64,000 bases of DNA from Candidatus Altimarinota bacterium (GTDB lineage: Bacteria > Patescibacteriota > Gracilibacteria > BD1-5 > UBA6164), in NCBI GenBank assembly GCA_028698305.1, contig JAQVDN010000001.1, forward strand, positions 310,001 through 374,000. Direction: 5' to 3'. The notes below the pieces were generated by a model. It saw only the letters and a program-made list of their open reading frames with translations. It did no database searches and was not told the origin of the DNA. Positions 22,866 to 32,430 of the stretch are shown piece by piece. Made by a program: the position numbers and the translations under genes. Position 1 is the first letter of the stretch. Each line of letters starts with the position of its first letter.

Positions 22866-22990
22866 CATTGTAGAATTTATTTCAATATCTGTTAGATTCA
22901 GTTTTTCTTTAAACAGACACTGAATCAGCTCCACAATGATTTCTAACTATTAATAGTTAGTTTATGACTCTATATTAAAATATAGAATCA
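22866..22990 (-). other. structured spacer between rplJ and rplL
   Basis: Three potential RNA structures: an 18-nt palindrome CTAACTATTAATAGTTAG at 22943-22960; a stem TCTATATT/AATATAGA near 22969-22986; and a two-level stem with CATTGTGGA/TCTACAATG outside and GATTCAG/CTGAATC inside (22866-22938). No ORF. Likely a processing, mRNA-stability or translation-control region for L7/L12. Confidence 0.6.
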
Positions 22991-23006
22991 TCATACTAAT
23001 TATCAA

Positions 23007-23576
23007 TTATTCAGCACTAGCTTCTTTTTTTCATTCTAATTCACCAACTTTAGATTTTCATTGAGCTTCAACTTCTTTAGAAGCAGCATCAAGGAATCTT
23101 GCCATTCCAGAAATAGGAGACATCATAGATCCAACAAGTCTTCCAAGTAAAGTTTCTCTTGAAGGCATAGATGCAATAACTTTAGTTTCTTCAACTGATT
23201 TAACTTCTCATTCAAATATAGAAACTGACCAAGCCATTTTACCTAAATCACCTTTTTTACCATTTACTTCTTTTAAGAAAGCGTTTACTTTCCCTAAACC
23301 AGAAACTGCATCTGTATTTGAACAAACTACTCAGATTTGTCCATCTAAAGTAGATAATTCTACATCTAAATTTACAGCTTCTTTAATTGCTTTTACAATA
23401 ATTGTTTTTTTAGCCAATGTATAAGTTGCACCAACTTCTCTTAAAGATTTTCTTAAATCAGAAAATTCTTCAACAGTCATTTTATTTGTAGTTACAAATC
23501 ATACAGATTTTGCTTCTTTAAATTTAGCTACTAATTCGCTAAATATCTCAGATTTTTTTTGTTTTGAAACAGCCAT
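23007..23576 (-). CDS. rplJ: 50S ribosomal protein L10
   Basis: 189 residues. N-terminal rRNA-binding domain (KSEIFSELVAKFKEAKSVGFVTTNKMTVEE, shown here only as an unbroken L10 pattern of residues 7-36 in shorter pieces: SEIFSELVAKF, GFVTTNKMT) and LRKSLREVGATYTLAKKT, followed by the C-terminal helix that carries L7/L12 dimers. Located downstream of an L10 leader, so autoregulation by L10 binding its own mRNA is expected. Confidence 0.96.
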
Positions 23577-23616
23577 TTTTGCTTAGTTACGATATACAAT
23601 ATTACTTTCTAAATAA

Positions 23617-23652
23617 AAAATCCTTTTTCTTTAGTTCAAAGAAAAAGGATAG
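23617..23652 (-). terminator. attenuator-like hairpin before rplJ
   Basis: ATCCTTTTTCTTT / AAAGAAAAAGGAT hairpin followed by six T, lying between the L10 leader and the rplJ start. The position suggests premature termination coupled to leader folding. Confidence 0.75.
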
Positions 23653-23689
23653 AGTTTTTATAAAAATCTTTTTTAGTTTTTTAAGTCTA

Positions 23690-23770
23690 TTCCTCTATTA
23701 TCTCGGTAGGTCTTATACAATTTGCCCACTGTCTTTGACATAGAAAGTATCTTGATTATATACAAAAAAA
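23690..23770 (-). promoter_or_regulatory. ribosomal protein L10 leader
   Basis: The minus strand contains AAAGACAGTGGGCAAA, a spacer, then AAGACCTACCGAGAT, the hallmark pair of the L10 leader (GACAGTxGG and CCTACCGAG). In other bacteria free L10(L12)4 binds this kink-turn RNA and represses the rplJ-rplL mRNA. Confidence 0.85.
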
Positions 23771-23781
23771 ATATAAGTCAA
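23755..23781 (-). promoter_or_regulatory. candidate promoter of the rplJ-rplL operon
   Basis: TTGACT (23776-23781) and TATAAT (23755-23760) on the minus strand, 15 bp apart, immediately upstream of the L10 leader. Confidence 0.55.
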
Positions 23782-23817
23782 GAAAAAAAACTAATTTTAT
23801 AATTTATTTTAATTTTA

Positions 23818-23852
23818 CAAAAAAATACACTTAAAGTTAAGTGTATTTTTTT
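23818..23852 (-). terminator. terminator after rpmE
   Basis: AATACACTTAA / TTAAGTGTATT hairpin with a seven-T tail, 2 bp after the L31 stop. Confidence 0.9.
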
Positions 23853-23853
23853 A

Positions 23854-24108
23854 TTATTTTTTCATTGATTCAGCTTTCTTCATTCTAGCATAGAATTTAT
23901 CAACTGCACCTGTTTTAAGGATTTTTTGTTCTCCAGTATAGAATGGATGAGAAGCACTAGATGATTCTATAAATATACAAGGTAGAGTTTCACCATTGAA
24001 TTCATATGTATCAACTGTTTTTGCTGTAGATTTTACTTTTAAAACAAAATCAGCACTTCTATCAACTAATAGAATATCTCTAGATTCTGGATGTATTCCT
24101 GTTTTCAT
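23854..24108 (-). CDS. rpmE2: 50S ribosomal protein L31 type B
   Basis: 84 residues. IHPESRDILLVDRSADF, TVDTYEFNGETLPCIFIE and SSSASHPFYTGEQKIL match the type B (zinc-free) L31 pattern; the CxxC zinc ligands of type A are absent. Surface component of the large ribosomal subunit. It follows the tRNA-Leu gene by about 60 bp and may be co-transcribed with the three tRNAs. Confidence 0.95.
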   Translation of the reverse strand: MKTGIHPESRDILLVDRSADFVLKVKSTAKTVDTYEFNGETLPCIFIESSSASHPFYTGEQKILKTGAVDKFYARMKKAESMKK

Positions 24109-24169
24109 AGTTATTGTTTTTTTAATTTGTTCGCCAAGTACGAATCAAAAATATAAAAATATTTGGATT

Positions 24170-24254
24170 TGGTGCCGAGGGCGAGACTCGAACTCGCACG
24201 CGGTAAGGCATTGGTTTCTAAGACCAACATGTCTACCAATTTCATCACCCCGGC
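24170..24254 (-). tRNA. tRNA-Leu (anticodon TAG)
   Basis: 85 nt with encoded CCA. Acceptor GCCGGGG/CCTCGGC with one G-T pair, anticodon loop CTTAGAA, a long variable arm (class II) and T loop TTCGAGT. Confidence 0.95.
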
Positions 24255-24298
24255 ATGTAATAATTTATTTTATTAATTTCATCTTGTTGAAACTTAAA

Positions 24299-24342
24299 AT
24301 GGCTGTGCCATTCGTAATTTTCTTCGAAAATGAAGAATGGTG
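24299..24342 (-). repeat. tRNA-linked palindromic element, copy downstream of tRNA-Tyr
   Basis: The minus strand begins with the CCA end of tRNA-Tyr, then CCATTCTTC, a variable loop, ACGAATGG and the small hairpin ATGGCACAGCCAT. The same arrangement follows tRNA-Thr. Confidence 0.75.
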
Positions 24343-24422
24343 GGCAGAGAGGGAGTCGAACCCCCGAAAGCTTAGCTAGCGGATTTACAGTCCGCCCCAT
24401 TTGGCCACTCTGGAATCTGCCC
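24338..24422 (-). tRNA. tRNA-Tyr (anticodon GTA)
   Basis: 85 nt with encoded CCA. Acceptor GGGCAGA/TCTGCCC, anticodon loop CTGTAAA, long variable arm CTAGCTAAGCTTTCGG-like and T loop TTCGACT. Confidence 0.95.
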
Positions 24423-24499
24423 TTAATTAAAAATGTCCGTCCTTCGCATAAAGCTTCGGAGGACATTCTTCGCAATTTTTTTGTTCTTTTCTTCACCAT

Positions 24500-24555
24500 T
24501 TATGGCTGTGCCATTCGTAGCTTTCTAAGCTATAGCGAAATTAAGCGAAGAATGG
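24500..24555 (-). repeat. tRNA-linked palindromic element, copy downstream of tRNA-Thr
   Basis: Same outer words as the tRNA-Tyr copy (CCATTCTTC, ACGAATGG, GGCACAGCCAT) around a different inner stem containing AGCTTAGAAAGCT. A third, different stem (AATGTCC/GGACATT) lies at about 24432-24472, between the two. Confidence 0.7.
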
Positions 24556-24628
24556 AGCCAATAATCGGATTTGAACCGATGACCGTTCGCTTACAAGGCG
24601 AATGCTCTACCAGCTGAGCTATATTGGC
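24553..24628 (-). tRNA. tRNA-Thr (anticodon TGT)
   Basis: 76 nt with encoded CCA. Acceptor GCCAATA/TATTGGC, D stem GCTC/GAGC, anticodon loop CTTGTAA and T loop TTCAAAT. First of three tRNAs in the same direction. Confidence 0.95.
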
Positions 24629-24759
24629 ATATCTCATTTGCGAGAGACATATTATTAAAAAACAAAAATATGTCAAAACTTTTTTTACAAAAAAATATTT
24701 TTCTTGATAATATTTGTTTATGTATTATTATTTTATATATATTTTAAAAAAACACAAAG

Positions 24760-25662
24760 ATGATTTTTGAAAAAAAGCTAAATGATTTTTTGAATAAAGA
24801 AACAGACAAACAAAAAATAATTGTTATTTACGGACCAACTGCAAGTTGAAAAACTAGTCTTAGTATTGATGTAGCTAGGTATTTAGATACTGAAATAATA
24901 TGAACAGATTCTAGACAGATATTTAAGTATTTAGATATATGAACTTGAAAGATTACAATAGAAGAAATGCAATGAATTAAACATCATATGATAGATATAA
25001 TAACTCCTGATAGTGAATATAGTGTTTGAGAATTTAAAAAAGAAGCTGAAAAATATATAGAAGATATTATTTCTATGTGAAAGATACCAGTTTTATGTGG
25101 TTGAACAGGATTGTATATAGATAGTTTAATATATGATTTTGATATACCAAAAGTACCAGCTGATGAGGATCTTAGAAATAAATTGGAGCTTGAAAGACTT
25201 GAGTTTTGAAATAAATATATTTGGAATAAGTTAAGTGAAATTGATCCAGATTATGCAAAAGAATTACATCCAAATAATTATAGATATATCATAAGAGCTT
25301 TGGAAGTAAAAATTTTGACTTGAAAAAGTAAAACAGAATTTAGAACTGAAAAATCTTTTAAATATGATGTTTTATTTTTAACTCCATATAATTGAAATAG
25401 AGAAGAATTATACAATAAAATAAACAAAAGAATTCAAATAATGTTTGATGATTGACTAGTTTTAGAAACTGAAAATCTACTAAAAAAATATAAAAAAACT
25501 GATTTTTGAATGAAAACTATTTGATATAAAGAAGTAGTGGATTATTTAGAATGAAATATAACTTTGCAAGAATGTATAGAATTGGTACAAAAAAACAATA
25601 GGAATTATGCAAAAAGACAATTAACTTGGTTTAGAAAATATGAAGAAGATTTGGAAATATAG
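24760..25662 (+). CDS. miaA: tRNA dimethylallyltransferase
   Basis: 300 residues. P-loop GPTASGKT at the N-terminus (the glycine before Lys is UGA), then [15 protein letters not shown], the H-H-MIDI motif, [18 protein letters not shown] and the helical C-terminal part [17 protein letters not shown]. It adds the isopentenyl group to A37 of tRNAs reading codons beginning with U. The last 35 bp of the gene are repeated perfectly at 29694-29728, behind the next large gene. Confidence 0.96.
25627..25661 (+). repeat. 35-bp direct repeat, left copy (miaA 3' end)
   Basis: Starts TGGTTTAGAAAATATGAAG within the miaA C-terminal codons and ends one base before the end of the stop codon. Identical over 35 bp to 29694-29728. 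Confidence 0.97.
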
Positions 25663-25721
25663 ATTTTTGTATTTCTTTGATATTTATGATAAAATGAAAA
25701 AGATATTATTTAAATCATATT

Positions 25722-28700
25722 ATGTCTTTTGAAAGAGAAATAAAATTATCTAATCTTCCATCATTCAACTGAGTTTCTGAATATATTAGAAATGCTGTTT
25801 TAGAAACTCTAAAAGAACCTTTAGAACAGCATATTTCTGATACTCAAAAATCTGTTGAATTAATAAATTCACTTTTAGATTATATCACTTTTTTAGAGTG
25901 AATCTTTTTATGAGAATGACAACATTTTACTGCTGAAGATTTAAAAACTCCATGACTGAGTTCACTTTTAATGACTTCAAATAGACATGATGAAGAAGAT
26001 AAAAGAGAGATCTTAGAATTTTTTAGGGAACAATTTAAAGCACTCTATCCAAGAATCTTTACTTGAGAAAGCTTTAATATTGATAATAGTGATAATCCAG
26101 TTAGTTTACTTGTAGATGCTATAAAAACTATAAGAGCAATAAGGGTTTTTAAAAGTTTTTTCTTAGAAGAAGAAATTAAAAAACTTAATATATGTGATGA
26201 ACAAGTAATATCATTTTTTCGAAATAATAGAGCAGTCATAAGTATAAGATGAGATATATTTCCAGAAATTTGTCATACTTTATGAATAGAAAATAATATA
26301 GAAAACTTTATAAAATATTTAAATTCAAAATTACTTTCAGTTTTTACTATTGACCAAGATAAAGATTTTGCTTTAGATTTAATAAAAAAGTGAATTGAAG
26401 CACTTAAAAGAATTAAATGATTTGATTTTGATTGAATTTTTGATGTTGATTTATTTAACTTAAGAAGATTATGGAAATATAATTGTCTTTTAAAGTGTGT
26501 AAAATATTTTAAAATTAAATCAGCAAAAGATTTATCATCAGATGGAATAGAAGAAGTTTTAAGATGCGAAGAATTTAGTGAAAAGATTATTTATTTTGAA
26601 AAATGAAATGATTTAATGTTAAGTGAATATGAATGATGGTTTTGAAGGAAATTCACACTTGAAGAGGCTTGAGACGGAACTTTAAAAAATATTTTTAAGA
26701 TTTATAAATGAATAAAAGAATATGGAATAAAATTAGATACTGTTAAGAATATTTTTGATTATTTAGATAAAGAGAGAGTTTGAGTTTGAAGTTTAAGGGA
26801 TTGACAAATTCGTAATCTTGTAAATTTTTTTATACTTTTTACTTGAATAGAAATAAATAAAGAAAATTTTGAAAAGAAAGTAGAAATTCTAAGAGATATA
26901 ATTTGAATAGACTTAGATTTAGAATGGGTAATAAATACTTATTTAAATAATTTATTGGAAGTATTAATTTGAAAATCAAAAGAAGTAAGTTATTGAAAAG
27001 TTGATACAAAAGAAACTTTATATAAACCATTTTTTGCAAAATTTCCTCAATTTGTATGAGTAAATGAAGATTGAGAAAAATATAGTGAAAATTGGGATAA
27101 AAAGCATTTTAAGGGTGACAAAAATAAATTAAGAGAAATTTTGATACAAACTCAATCAATAGATTTTATTATGTTTTTTGTAGAAGAGTTTTGAAATATA
27201 AATGATGTTTTAACAAATCAAAATTTCCAACTTTTTCAAAATATTTCAAATGAAACTCAGAAGAATATAGTGAATTTTATAAAATTTGTTAGAAAATATA
27301 ATTTATTTGAAATTAAAATTAGTGATGTAAATGAGGAATTTATTAGATTTATAAATAATGCCTTTGCTTCTGATAAAATACCTGAAAATATAAACTTACC
27401 AGATAACTTTTTTGATGAAAATATTTCCTTACAAGATTTTGAAGATCCTTTAGTAAAAAGCTTGATTTTAGAAAAATCAAAAGTATTTGGAAATTTAGAA
27501 ATTTTATGTGCCTTTTATAATCTACCAGTGAAACTTTCTTCTTTTAGAACAATTTTTAATAATTATGTAGAAAAGTATAAGGATACACAGTGATTTTTAA
27601 AGTTTTTTATTCCACATGATTTAAGATATACCACAAGATTTATAATTAGAAGTTTCCCTAAAGATTTAACTATAGAAAATTTAATTTATATTTTAATTTC
27701 ACAATATGATTTTAGATTATATACTTTAATGCACCATGTAGATGAATGAGTATATGAAAAAGAACAATTGTTACAAGAAAGACTTTGACTTGATACAAAT
27801 AGTTATTTTAAAAAGAATGAAGAGTGAAACTATATTTTCAATGAAAATAGAAAAGATTTGCTTAGATTAATTTTTGATGATAAAGTTAATTATGATTTAT
27901 TAGAAACTTTTATAAATACTTTTACATGACTTACACTTTGAAAACTAATTAATTTTTATAAAGCAGATTGATTTAATTCTGAATACGCTAAAGCTTGAGA
28001 TACTTTAATTTTATTAATCCAATATTCATTAGATAAAAATAATTATGCATATTTAGAAAATAATATTGATGTAATTGTAGAAATAAATAAAGGTAATTAT
28101 ATAATAAATAAAAAAGAAAAATTAAAAACTCTTCTTGATAAAACTTGATGATATATTACAGAAAAATTTATGTTAGAATTTGTTATATGAAATTGTAGTG
28201 AAGAACAACTTGATGAAATGATTGCTGATTATGAAAGATTTAGAAATATACTTTTGTCTGGATGAACTTTAAATTGAGTAAATGATAGCCATTGACTTAT
28301 ATGAGTTGTAGTGAAAGATGTTTATCCTGAGAGAAGTTGGTCTCCAAAGTTACATCACAAATATAGCGATGCAACGAATCATTTGAAACCTTATAAATTT
28401 GATAGAAATGGTTATCATATTAATTTGACTTGATGAGTAAGTTATGAATTAGTTTGAAATCTTGATGAAAAAGTTGTTAAAATTTATAGAGAATTATTTG
28501 AAAGATTATCAAAAATAAATTCTTTAGAAGATTTAGAAAGATATTTAGAAGAAAAAGCAAAAGAAAATAATCTAACTCTAGAAACTTCAACTTTAGAAGC
28601 TCGTATTTTAGAGTATTATAAAAAATTAGAATTATCTTGAAAAAAACTTCAAACTCAAGATCTTGATGTAATTTTATTTCACCAAATCTTAACCTCAAAT

Positions 28701-29690
28701 CAAACACTAAATTTATCAAATATTCCATATGATGATATAACAAAAATGATGGAAGAATTTTGAGATAAATTTAAAGAAAGCTTAGCTTCTTTAGTAAAAA
28801 AAGTCTCAAATGATGATACTAAAAAAATAATTCATACTTGAGTTAATACAAATTCAAAGAAATATAAACAAACTTTAGAGTCAATCGGAAGAATTTATAA
28901 TATTTTTTCTAAAGTTCCAAGCGAAGCAAGAAATATTTGAAAATTGAAAAAGTTAGCAGAAAATAATTTAAAAGCATTTTTTGATGAAAAAACATTAAAT
29001 GATATTTTAGATGAAATTGAAGCAAAAATAGATATAAATAATTTAAGAACTTTAGAAGATTTTTCTAAAATTTTACTTGAAATAATTGAATCAAAAAGTA
29101 AAATAGATTTTTGACATATTGCTTTAGAGTGAGCAAAATATTATTCAAAACTTGAAAGCGAACTTAAAAAATTTGAAAAAAAAGTTGAAGAGTGAAGTAA
29201 TTGAAAACAAAGACAATTAGATATGTATTTTATGAAAACTAAAGAAAGTTCAAGAGCTAGATGAGTAGCTGGAAATTGTGCCTGACAATGGGAAAATATG
29301 TGGGAAAATGAAAATTATTTTGAACTTGTGTTATTTGATAGAGATTTAAAACAATGTGTTTGAGTTGTAGAGCTTTTAGTTATGGATGATAAAAAATGAA
29401 GATATTTACTTTATTGACCAACTCCAAGAGAAACTTATTTAGAAAAAGTAGATCCAGAAGAACTTTATAATAAGATTACAGAAGTTGTTATATGATTTGC
29501 CAAAGAAAATTGATTTGATGGAATTTTAACTAATACAACTCACTGAAAAATGTGAAATGCAACTTGAAAATTTGCAGAAGTCTTTCAAAGGTCAGTAAAA
29601 AAAGATAAAAGAATAAATTTAAGTAAAGAATATGTTTTATTTTGAGGATATAAATTTAAAGATAATTTAGAAATAATTTGGGAAAAGTAA
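25722..29690 (+). CDS. 1,322-residue protein of unknown function
   Basis: Frame open through 1,322 codons using UGA for glycine like its neighbours. Mostly helical, charged, without signal peptide or membrane segment, hence cytosolic. The last 160 residues form a separate domain starting near SRARGVAGNCAGQWENMW, with VVELLVMDDKKG, an LYGPTPRETYL turn and FAKENGFDGILTNTTHG. This alternation recalls a GNAT-like acyltransferase fold, but I cannot name a family. A Cys in GNCAGQW is conserved-looking. The gene is bracketed by perfect 35-bp repeats of the miaA end, which suggests insertion or duplication beside miaA. Confidence 0.8.
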
Positions 29691-29693
29691 ATC

Positions 29694-29728
29694 TGGTTTA
29701 GAAAATATGAAGAAGATTTGGAAATATA
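29694..29728 (+). repeat. 35-bp direct repeat, right copy
   Basis: Begins 3 bp after the stop of the large gene and reproduces the miaA 3' end exactly. It is followed directly by the terminator that would otherwise serve miaA. Confidence 0.97.
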
Positions 29729-29730
29729 AA

Positions 29731-29773
29731 AAAAAGACTTAAAATATAAATAATATTATTTTAAGTCTTTTTT
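29731..29773 (+). terminator. terminator after the large gene
   Basis: AAAAAGACTTAAAATA / TATTATTTTAAGTCTTTTTTT long hairpin with T-run. The next ATG starts 2 bp later. Confidence 0.9.
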
Positions 29774-29774
29774 T

Positions 29775-29891
29775 ATGGAAAATAATGAAAAAAAACCACT
29801 TTTTACAAAAAGTAGGATATTGTTTTTAATATGTGTTTTTATTGTTTTTATGATGCCACTTTATTATAGATTACTTGAAAAATTTTTATAA
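29775..29891 (+). CDS. 38-residue single-pass membrane peptide
   Basis: Short ORF MENNEKKPLF plus one transmembrane helix (ILFLICVFIVFMMPLYY). The stop overlaps the next start (TAATG), so translation with the SanA-like gene is coupled, which supports it being real. Function unknown; similar tiny helices often assist a neighbouring membrane protein. Confidence 0.7.
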   Translation: MENNEKKPLFTKSRILFLICVFIVFMMPLYYRLLEKFL

Positions 29892-30577
29892 TGAAAAAAT
29901 ATGTTATCTCATTTTTTGTTTTAATATTTTTGATACTTAGTTTTGTAACTGGGGTTAATTATTATGTTCTTAGTTTTTCTAATGATAATTATTTTTATGA
30001 TGTAGATTGATTAGATGATAAATATTTATGACTTGTTTTTTGAGCTTCCATTATAAATAATAAGTATCCTTCTGATATATTAAAAGATAGATTAAAAGTT
30101 GCTTATGAAGCTTACAATACTTGAAAAATCAAGAAAATAATTGTTTCATGAGATAATTCGAAGATAAATTATAATGAACCAGAAGTTATGAAAAATTACC
30201 TTGTTTCACTTTGAGTTAAAGAACAAGATATTTATCAAGATTATGCAGGTTTTGATACTTATGATTCTCTTTACAGAGCTCGTGAAATATTTGATGCTAC
30301 TGAAATAGTATTATTTACTCAAGATTTTCATCTAAAAAGAGCGATGTATATTTGAAACAAACTTTGACTTCAAGTTTATTGAGTCGAGACAAATCTACAA
30401 AAATATATAAAAGAGGATTATAATAATAGGAGAGAAGTATTTGCCCGTATAAAAGCATTTTTTGAAATAGAAATATTTAAAAATAAACCAAAATATCTTT
30501 GAGATAAGGTTCGTATAATTAGTGATGAACAAATTGAAGATACAAAGAAAAAATTATTAGAAGATAAAAGCGAGTAA
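29891..30577 (+). CDS. SanA/YdcF-like DUF218 membrane protein
   Basis: 228 residues. N-terminal membrane anchor (VISFFVLIFLILSFVTG), then the DUF218 core: LGLVFGASIINNKYPSDILKDRL, split here as GASIINN and DRLKVAYEAYNTGK, followed by IVSGDN, EPEVMKNYL, D-Y-A-GFDTYDSLYRAREIF and TQDFHLKRAMYIGNKLG. The order (VxGA, VSGG-like, T-x-F-H-x-x-R) is characteristic of SanA/YdcF proteins, linked in E. coli to envelope integrity. The domain lies outside the cytosol. Its TAA stop is inside its own terminator. Confidence 0.88.
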
Positions 30578-30590
30578 AACTCGCTTTTAT
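30566..30590 (+). terminator. terminator overlapping the SanA-like stop
   Basis: AAAAGCGAG / CTCGCTTTT hairpin; the loop is formed by the TAA stop codon region. Confidence 0.9.
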
Positions 30591-30621
30591 TAATAATTTT
30601 TATAAATAATTTCTTATTATA

Positions 30622-30648
30622 TTGACTTTATTATTTATGTATTATAAT
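30622..30648 (+). promoter_or_regulatory. candidate promoter for the 17-codon ORF
   Basis: TTGACT (30622-30627) and TATAAT (30643-30648), 15 bp apart, with no plus-strand gene other than the short ORF downstream. Confidence 0.5.
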
Positions 30649-30697
30649 AGTTAAACTTAATTTCATTTAATTATTAAAAGTAAAGGGGGATTTTTAA

Positions 30698-30751
30698 ATG
30701 TGGTATAAGATATCTGACGGTCCAGAGGGGGGCTTTTACATTACATCATAA
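30698..30751 (+). CDS. 17-residue ORF with strong Shine-Dalgarno
   Basis: Encodes MWYKISDGPEGGFYITS. Preceded by AAAGGGGGA 8 bp before the ATG, a ribosome-binding signal that ordinary genes here lack. All glycines are GGN. The 3' end overlaps the end of the nrtR-like gene by 16 bp on the other strand. It may be a real micropeptide, a leader peptide or the 5' remnant of an inserted element. Confidence 0.4.
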   Translation: MWYKISDGPEGGFYITS

Positions 30752-31455
30752 ATTTTTAATTCACTATCTATAAATCTATATAATTTTGCAGGTCTGTTTG
30801 TAGATTTGTCTAATTCTCAAGTTTCTTCAATCATATTTAATTTAAATATTTTTTTTCAAAAATTTCTTTTATCTATTTTTTCTCAAAGTACTATTTCATA
30901 AATTTCTTGCAATTGACTCATTCTAAACTTTTTTGGAAGCATATCTTTTGCTATATTTGTGTATTCCAATTTCCATTTTAGTCTTTGTTTAGCGTATTTT
31001 ATTATTTCAAAATGATCAGTTCATATTTTCTTATCTTTGAATCATACATTGTTTTCATTTATATCGCTATATCTTACTATTGCAACCTTTGTTAAATCTA
31101 CATTTTTTAGAAAATTATCCATTCAAACTAGAGCAAAATAAGTTATAGAAATAGTATGTCATCTTTTATCTCTATCTGGATTTCAAAAAGTATAAAGTTG
31201 TTCTTTATAAACTCATCTTATACCTGTTTTTCTTTCCAATATATTGTCAAAATTTTCTTCTAGAGAATATCATTTTGCGACTATTCAACCAGGTAAGATA
31301 TAATTATTTTTTCAATCAAGCTCTTGTTTTAATAAAACAACACAAACTTCATTTTGATAAATTGTAAAAATAACTATATCTATAGCAGGGATTGGTATGC
31401 TTAGATTTGGATTCCATATATCTGAAAAATTATTTTCTTTAATTAAATGATTCAT
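30736..31455 (-). CDS. nrtR: NrtR-like Nudix-winged-helix transcriptional regulator
   Basis: 239 residues. N-terminal Nudix-fold domain (IPAIDIVIFTIYQNEVCVVLL, in part), with LPGGIVAKGYSLEEN at the Nudix box position. The catalytic REUxEExGU core is eroded to NILERKTGI, so hydrolysis is unlikely. The C-terminal 80 residues (MLPKKFRMSQLQEIYE, then NFGKKIFKLNMIEETGE) form a winged helix. This is the arrangement of NrtR, which senses ADP-ribose-like NAD metabolites and represses NAD genes. Six NAD genes lie within 8 kb, and a palindrome sits 14 bp before its start. Confidence 0.85.
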
Positions 31456-31468
31456 AGAACTTTATTAT

Positions 31469-31481
31469 TGTAAATATTACA
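31469..31481. promoter_or_regulatory. candidate NrtR operator before nrtR
   Basis: TGTAA-ATA-TTACA, extended to a 7-3-7 palindrome ATTGTAA/TTACAAT, located just upstream of nrtR. The same TGTAW-N3-WTACA architecture occurs before pncB and pncA. Confidence 0.55.
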
Positions 31482-31515
31482 ATTATTATAATCTTCTATT
31501 ATTTTTTTACAAGTT

Positions 31516-32424
31516 TTATTGTCTAAAAATTATCTTTTCTATAAGTGGTTTTATACTAAGAACTTGCATATTTATTACATTTTTTGCTCTGTTTATATTT
31601 TCAGGAATAGTATCAGTTACTATCAGTTTATCTAGACTTTTTGCTAACTCAATATGAGAATTATTAGGGAATACTCAATGAGTTGCATAAGCTGAAACAG
31701 ATTTTGCTCACAGATTTCTAAGTTTATCTGCAGTTTCTTTTATAGTTCATCAAGTTTGAATTAAATCATCTATTATTATGACATCTTTTCAATTTGGGTC
31801 TCACTCTTTTATTTGAATAATTCTTTTGTCATTTTCTCTAACCTTTCCACAAACTATTACATCAAAATTTTCAAAATCTCTACCAAATCTTTTTTTTGCT
31901 CAGTCATCTGGAAAAACTATAGTTTTTCAAATTATTTCTTCTTTTAATAAGCTCATCGCAGTGTGAATTTCTGCATTTACTTGACGAGAATCAAATAAAA
32001 ATCTTTCTACAAGAGCATGTATATCAAATATATGAATTGAAGTTTTTGCTTCTCTTCAACTAGGTAATAAACTCATAATATCAGCAAAATATTTAGCAGT
32101 TGCAATCTCTCATTTTGTTTCTATTCTTTCCATAGTTCAAACAGGGAAATAAGGAAGTATAACTCTTACTTTATCAGCATAATAATCAATAATTCATCTT
32201 ATAGCTGCAAAATTTATAAATAAATCTTCTGGTTTTGAAAAGTCTCAAATATAAGTAATTTCTCTATGTTCAATCAAATCTTTCACGTCATTTATAAATA
32301 TATTTGGCCAAGAATCAGGAAATGTTTTCATTGAAATATCTGCTTTATTTATTTTTCATTTATTATCATTTGCTATATTTTCTGCTAGATATTCAAAATT
32401 TGGATGTGACAATATTGTTTTCAT
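31516..32424 (-). CDS. prs: ribose-phosphate pyrophosphokinase family protein
   Basis: 302 residues. The phosphoribosyl-binding loop DVIIIDDLIQTGGTI is canonical, and the catalytic-region pieces YFPVGTMERIE, GEIATAKYF and FDIHALVERFLF correspond to the PRPP synthetase flexible loop and ATP site. It makes PRPP from ribose 5-phosphate and ATP, feeding APRT immediately downstream in the genome order and PncB in the NAD block. Sequence departs from canonical Prs in the first 60 residues, as is common in CPR; a divergent PRPP synthetase is the best call. Confidence 0.85.
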
Positions 32425-32430
32425 AATTTT

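Noticed and set aside
23996-24617. Three ORFs (two plus, one minus) over the tRNA cluster
   Set aside because: They translate tRNA genes and spacers; the GSRTPESLA- and FEPMT-like peptides are the well-known artefacts of translated tRNAs.
10198-24628. tRNA-Gly(UCA), the decoder of reassigned UGA
   Set aside because: The four tRNAs found read Lys, Leu, Tyr and Thr; none has a TCA anticodon.
25627-29728. Insertion sequence or transposon as cause of the 35-bp repeat
   Set aside because: No transposase, integrase or terminal inverted repeats are present between or next to the repeats.
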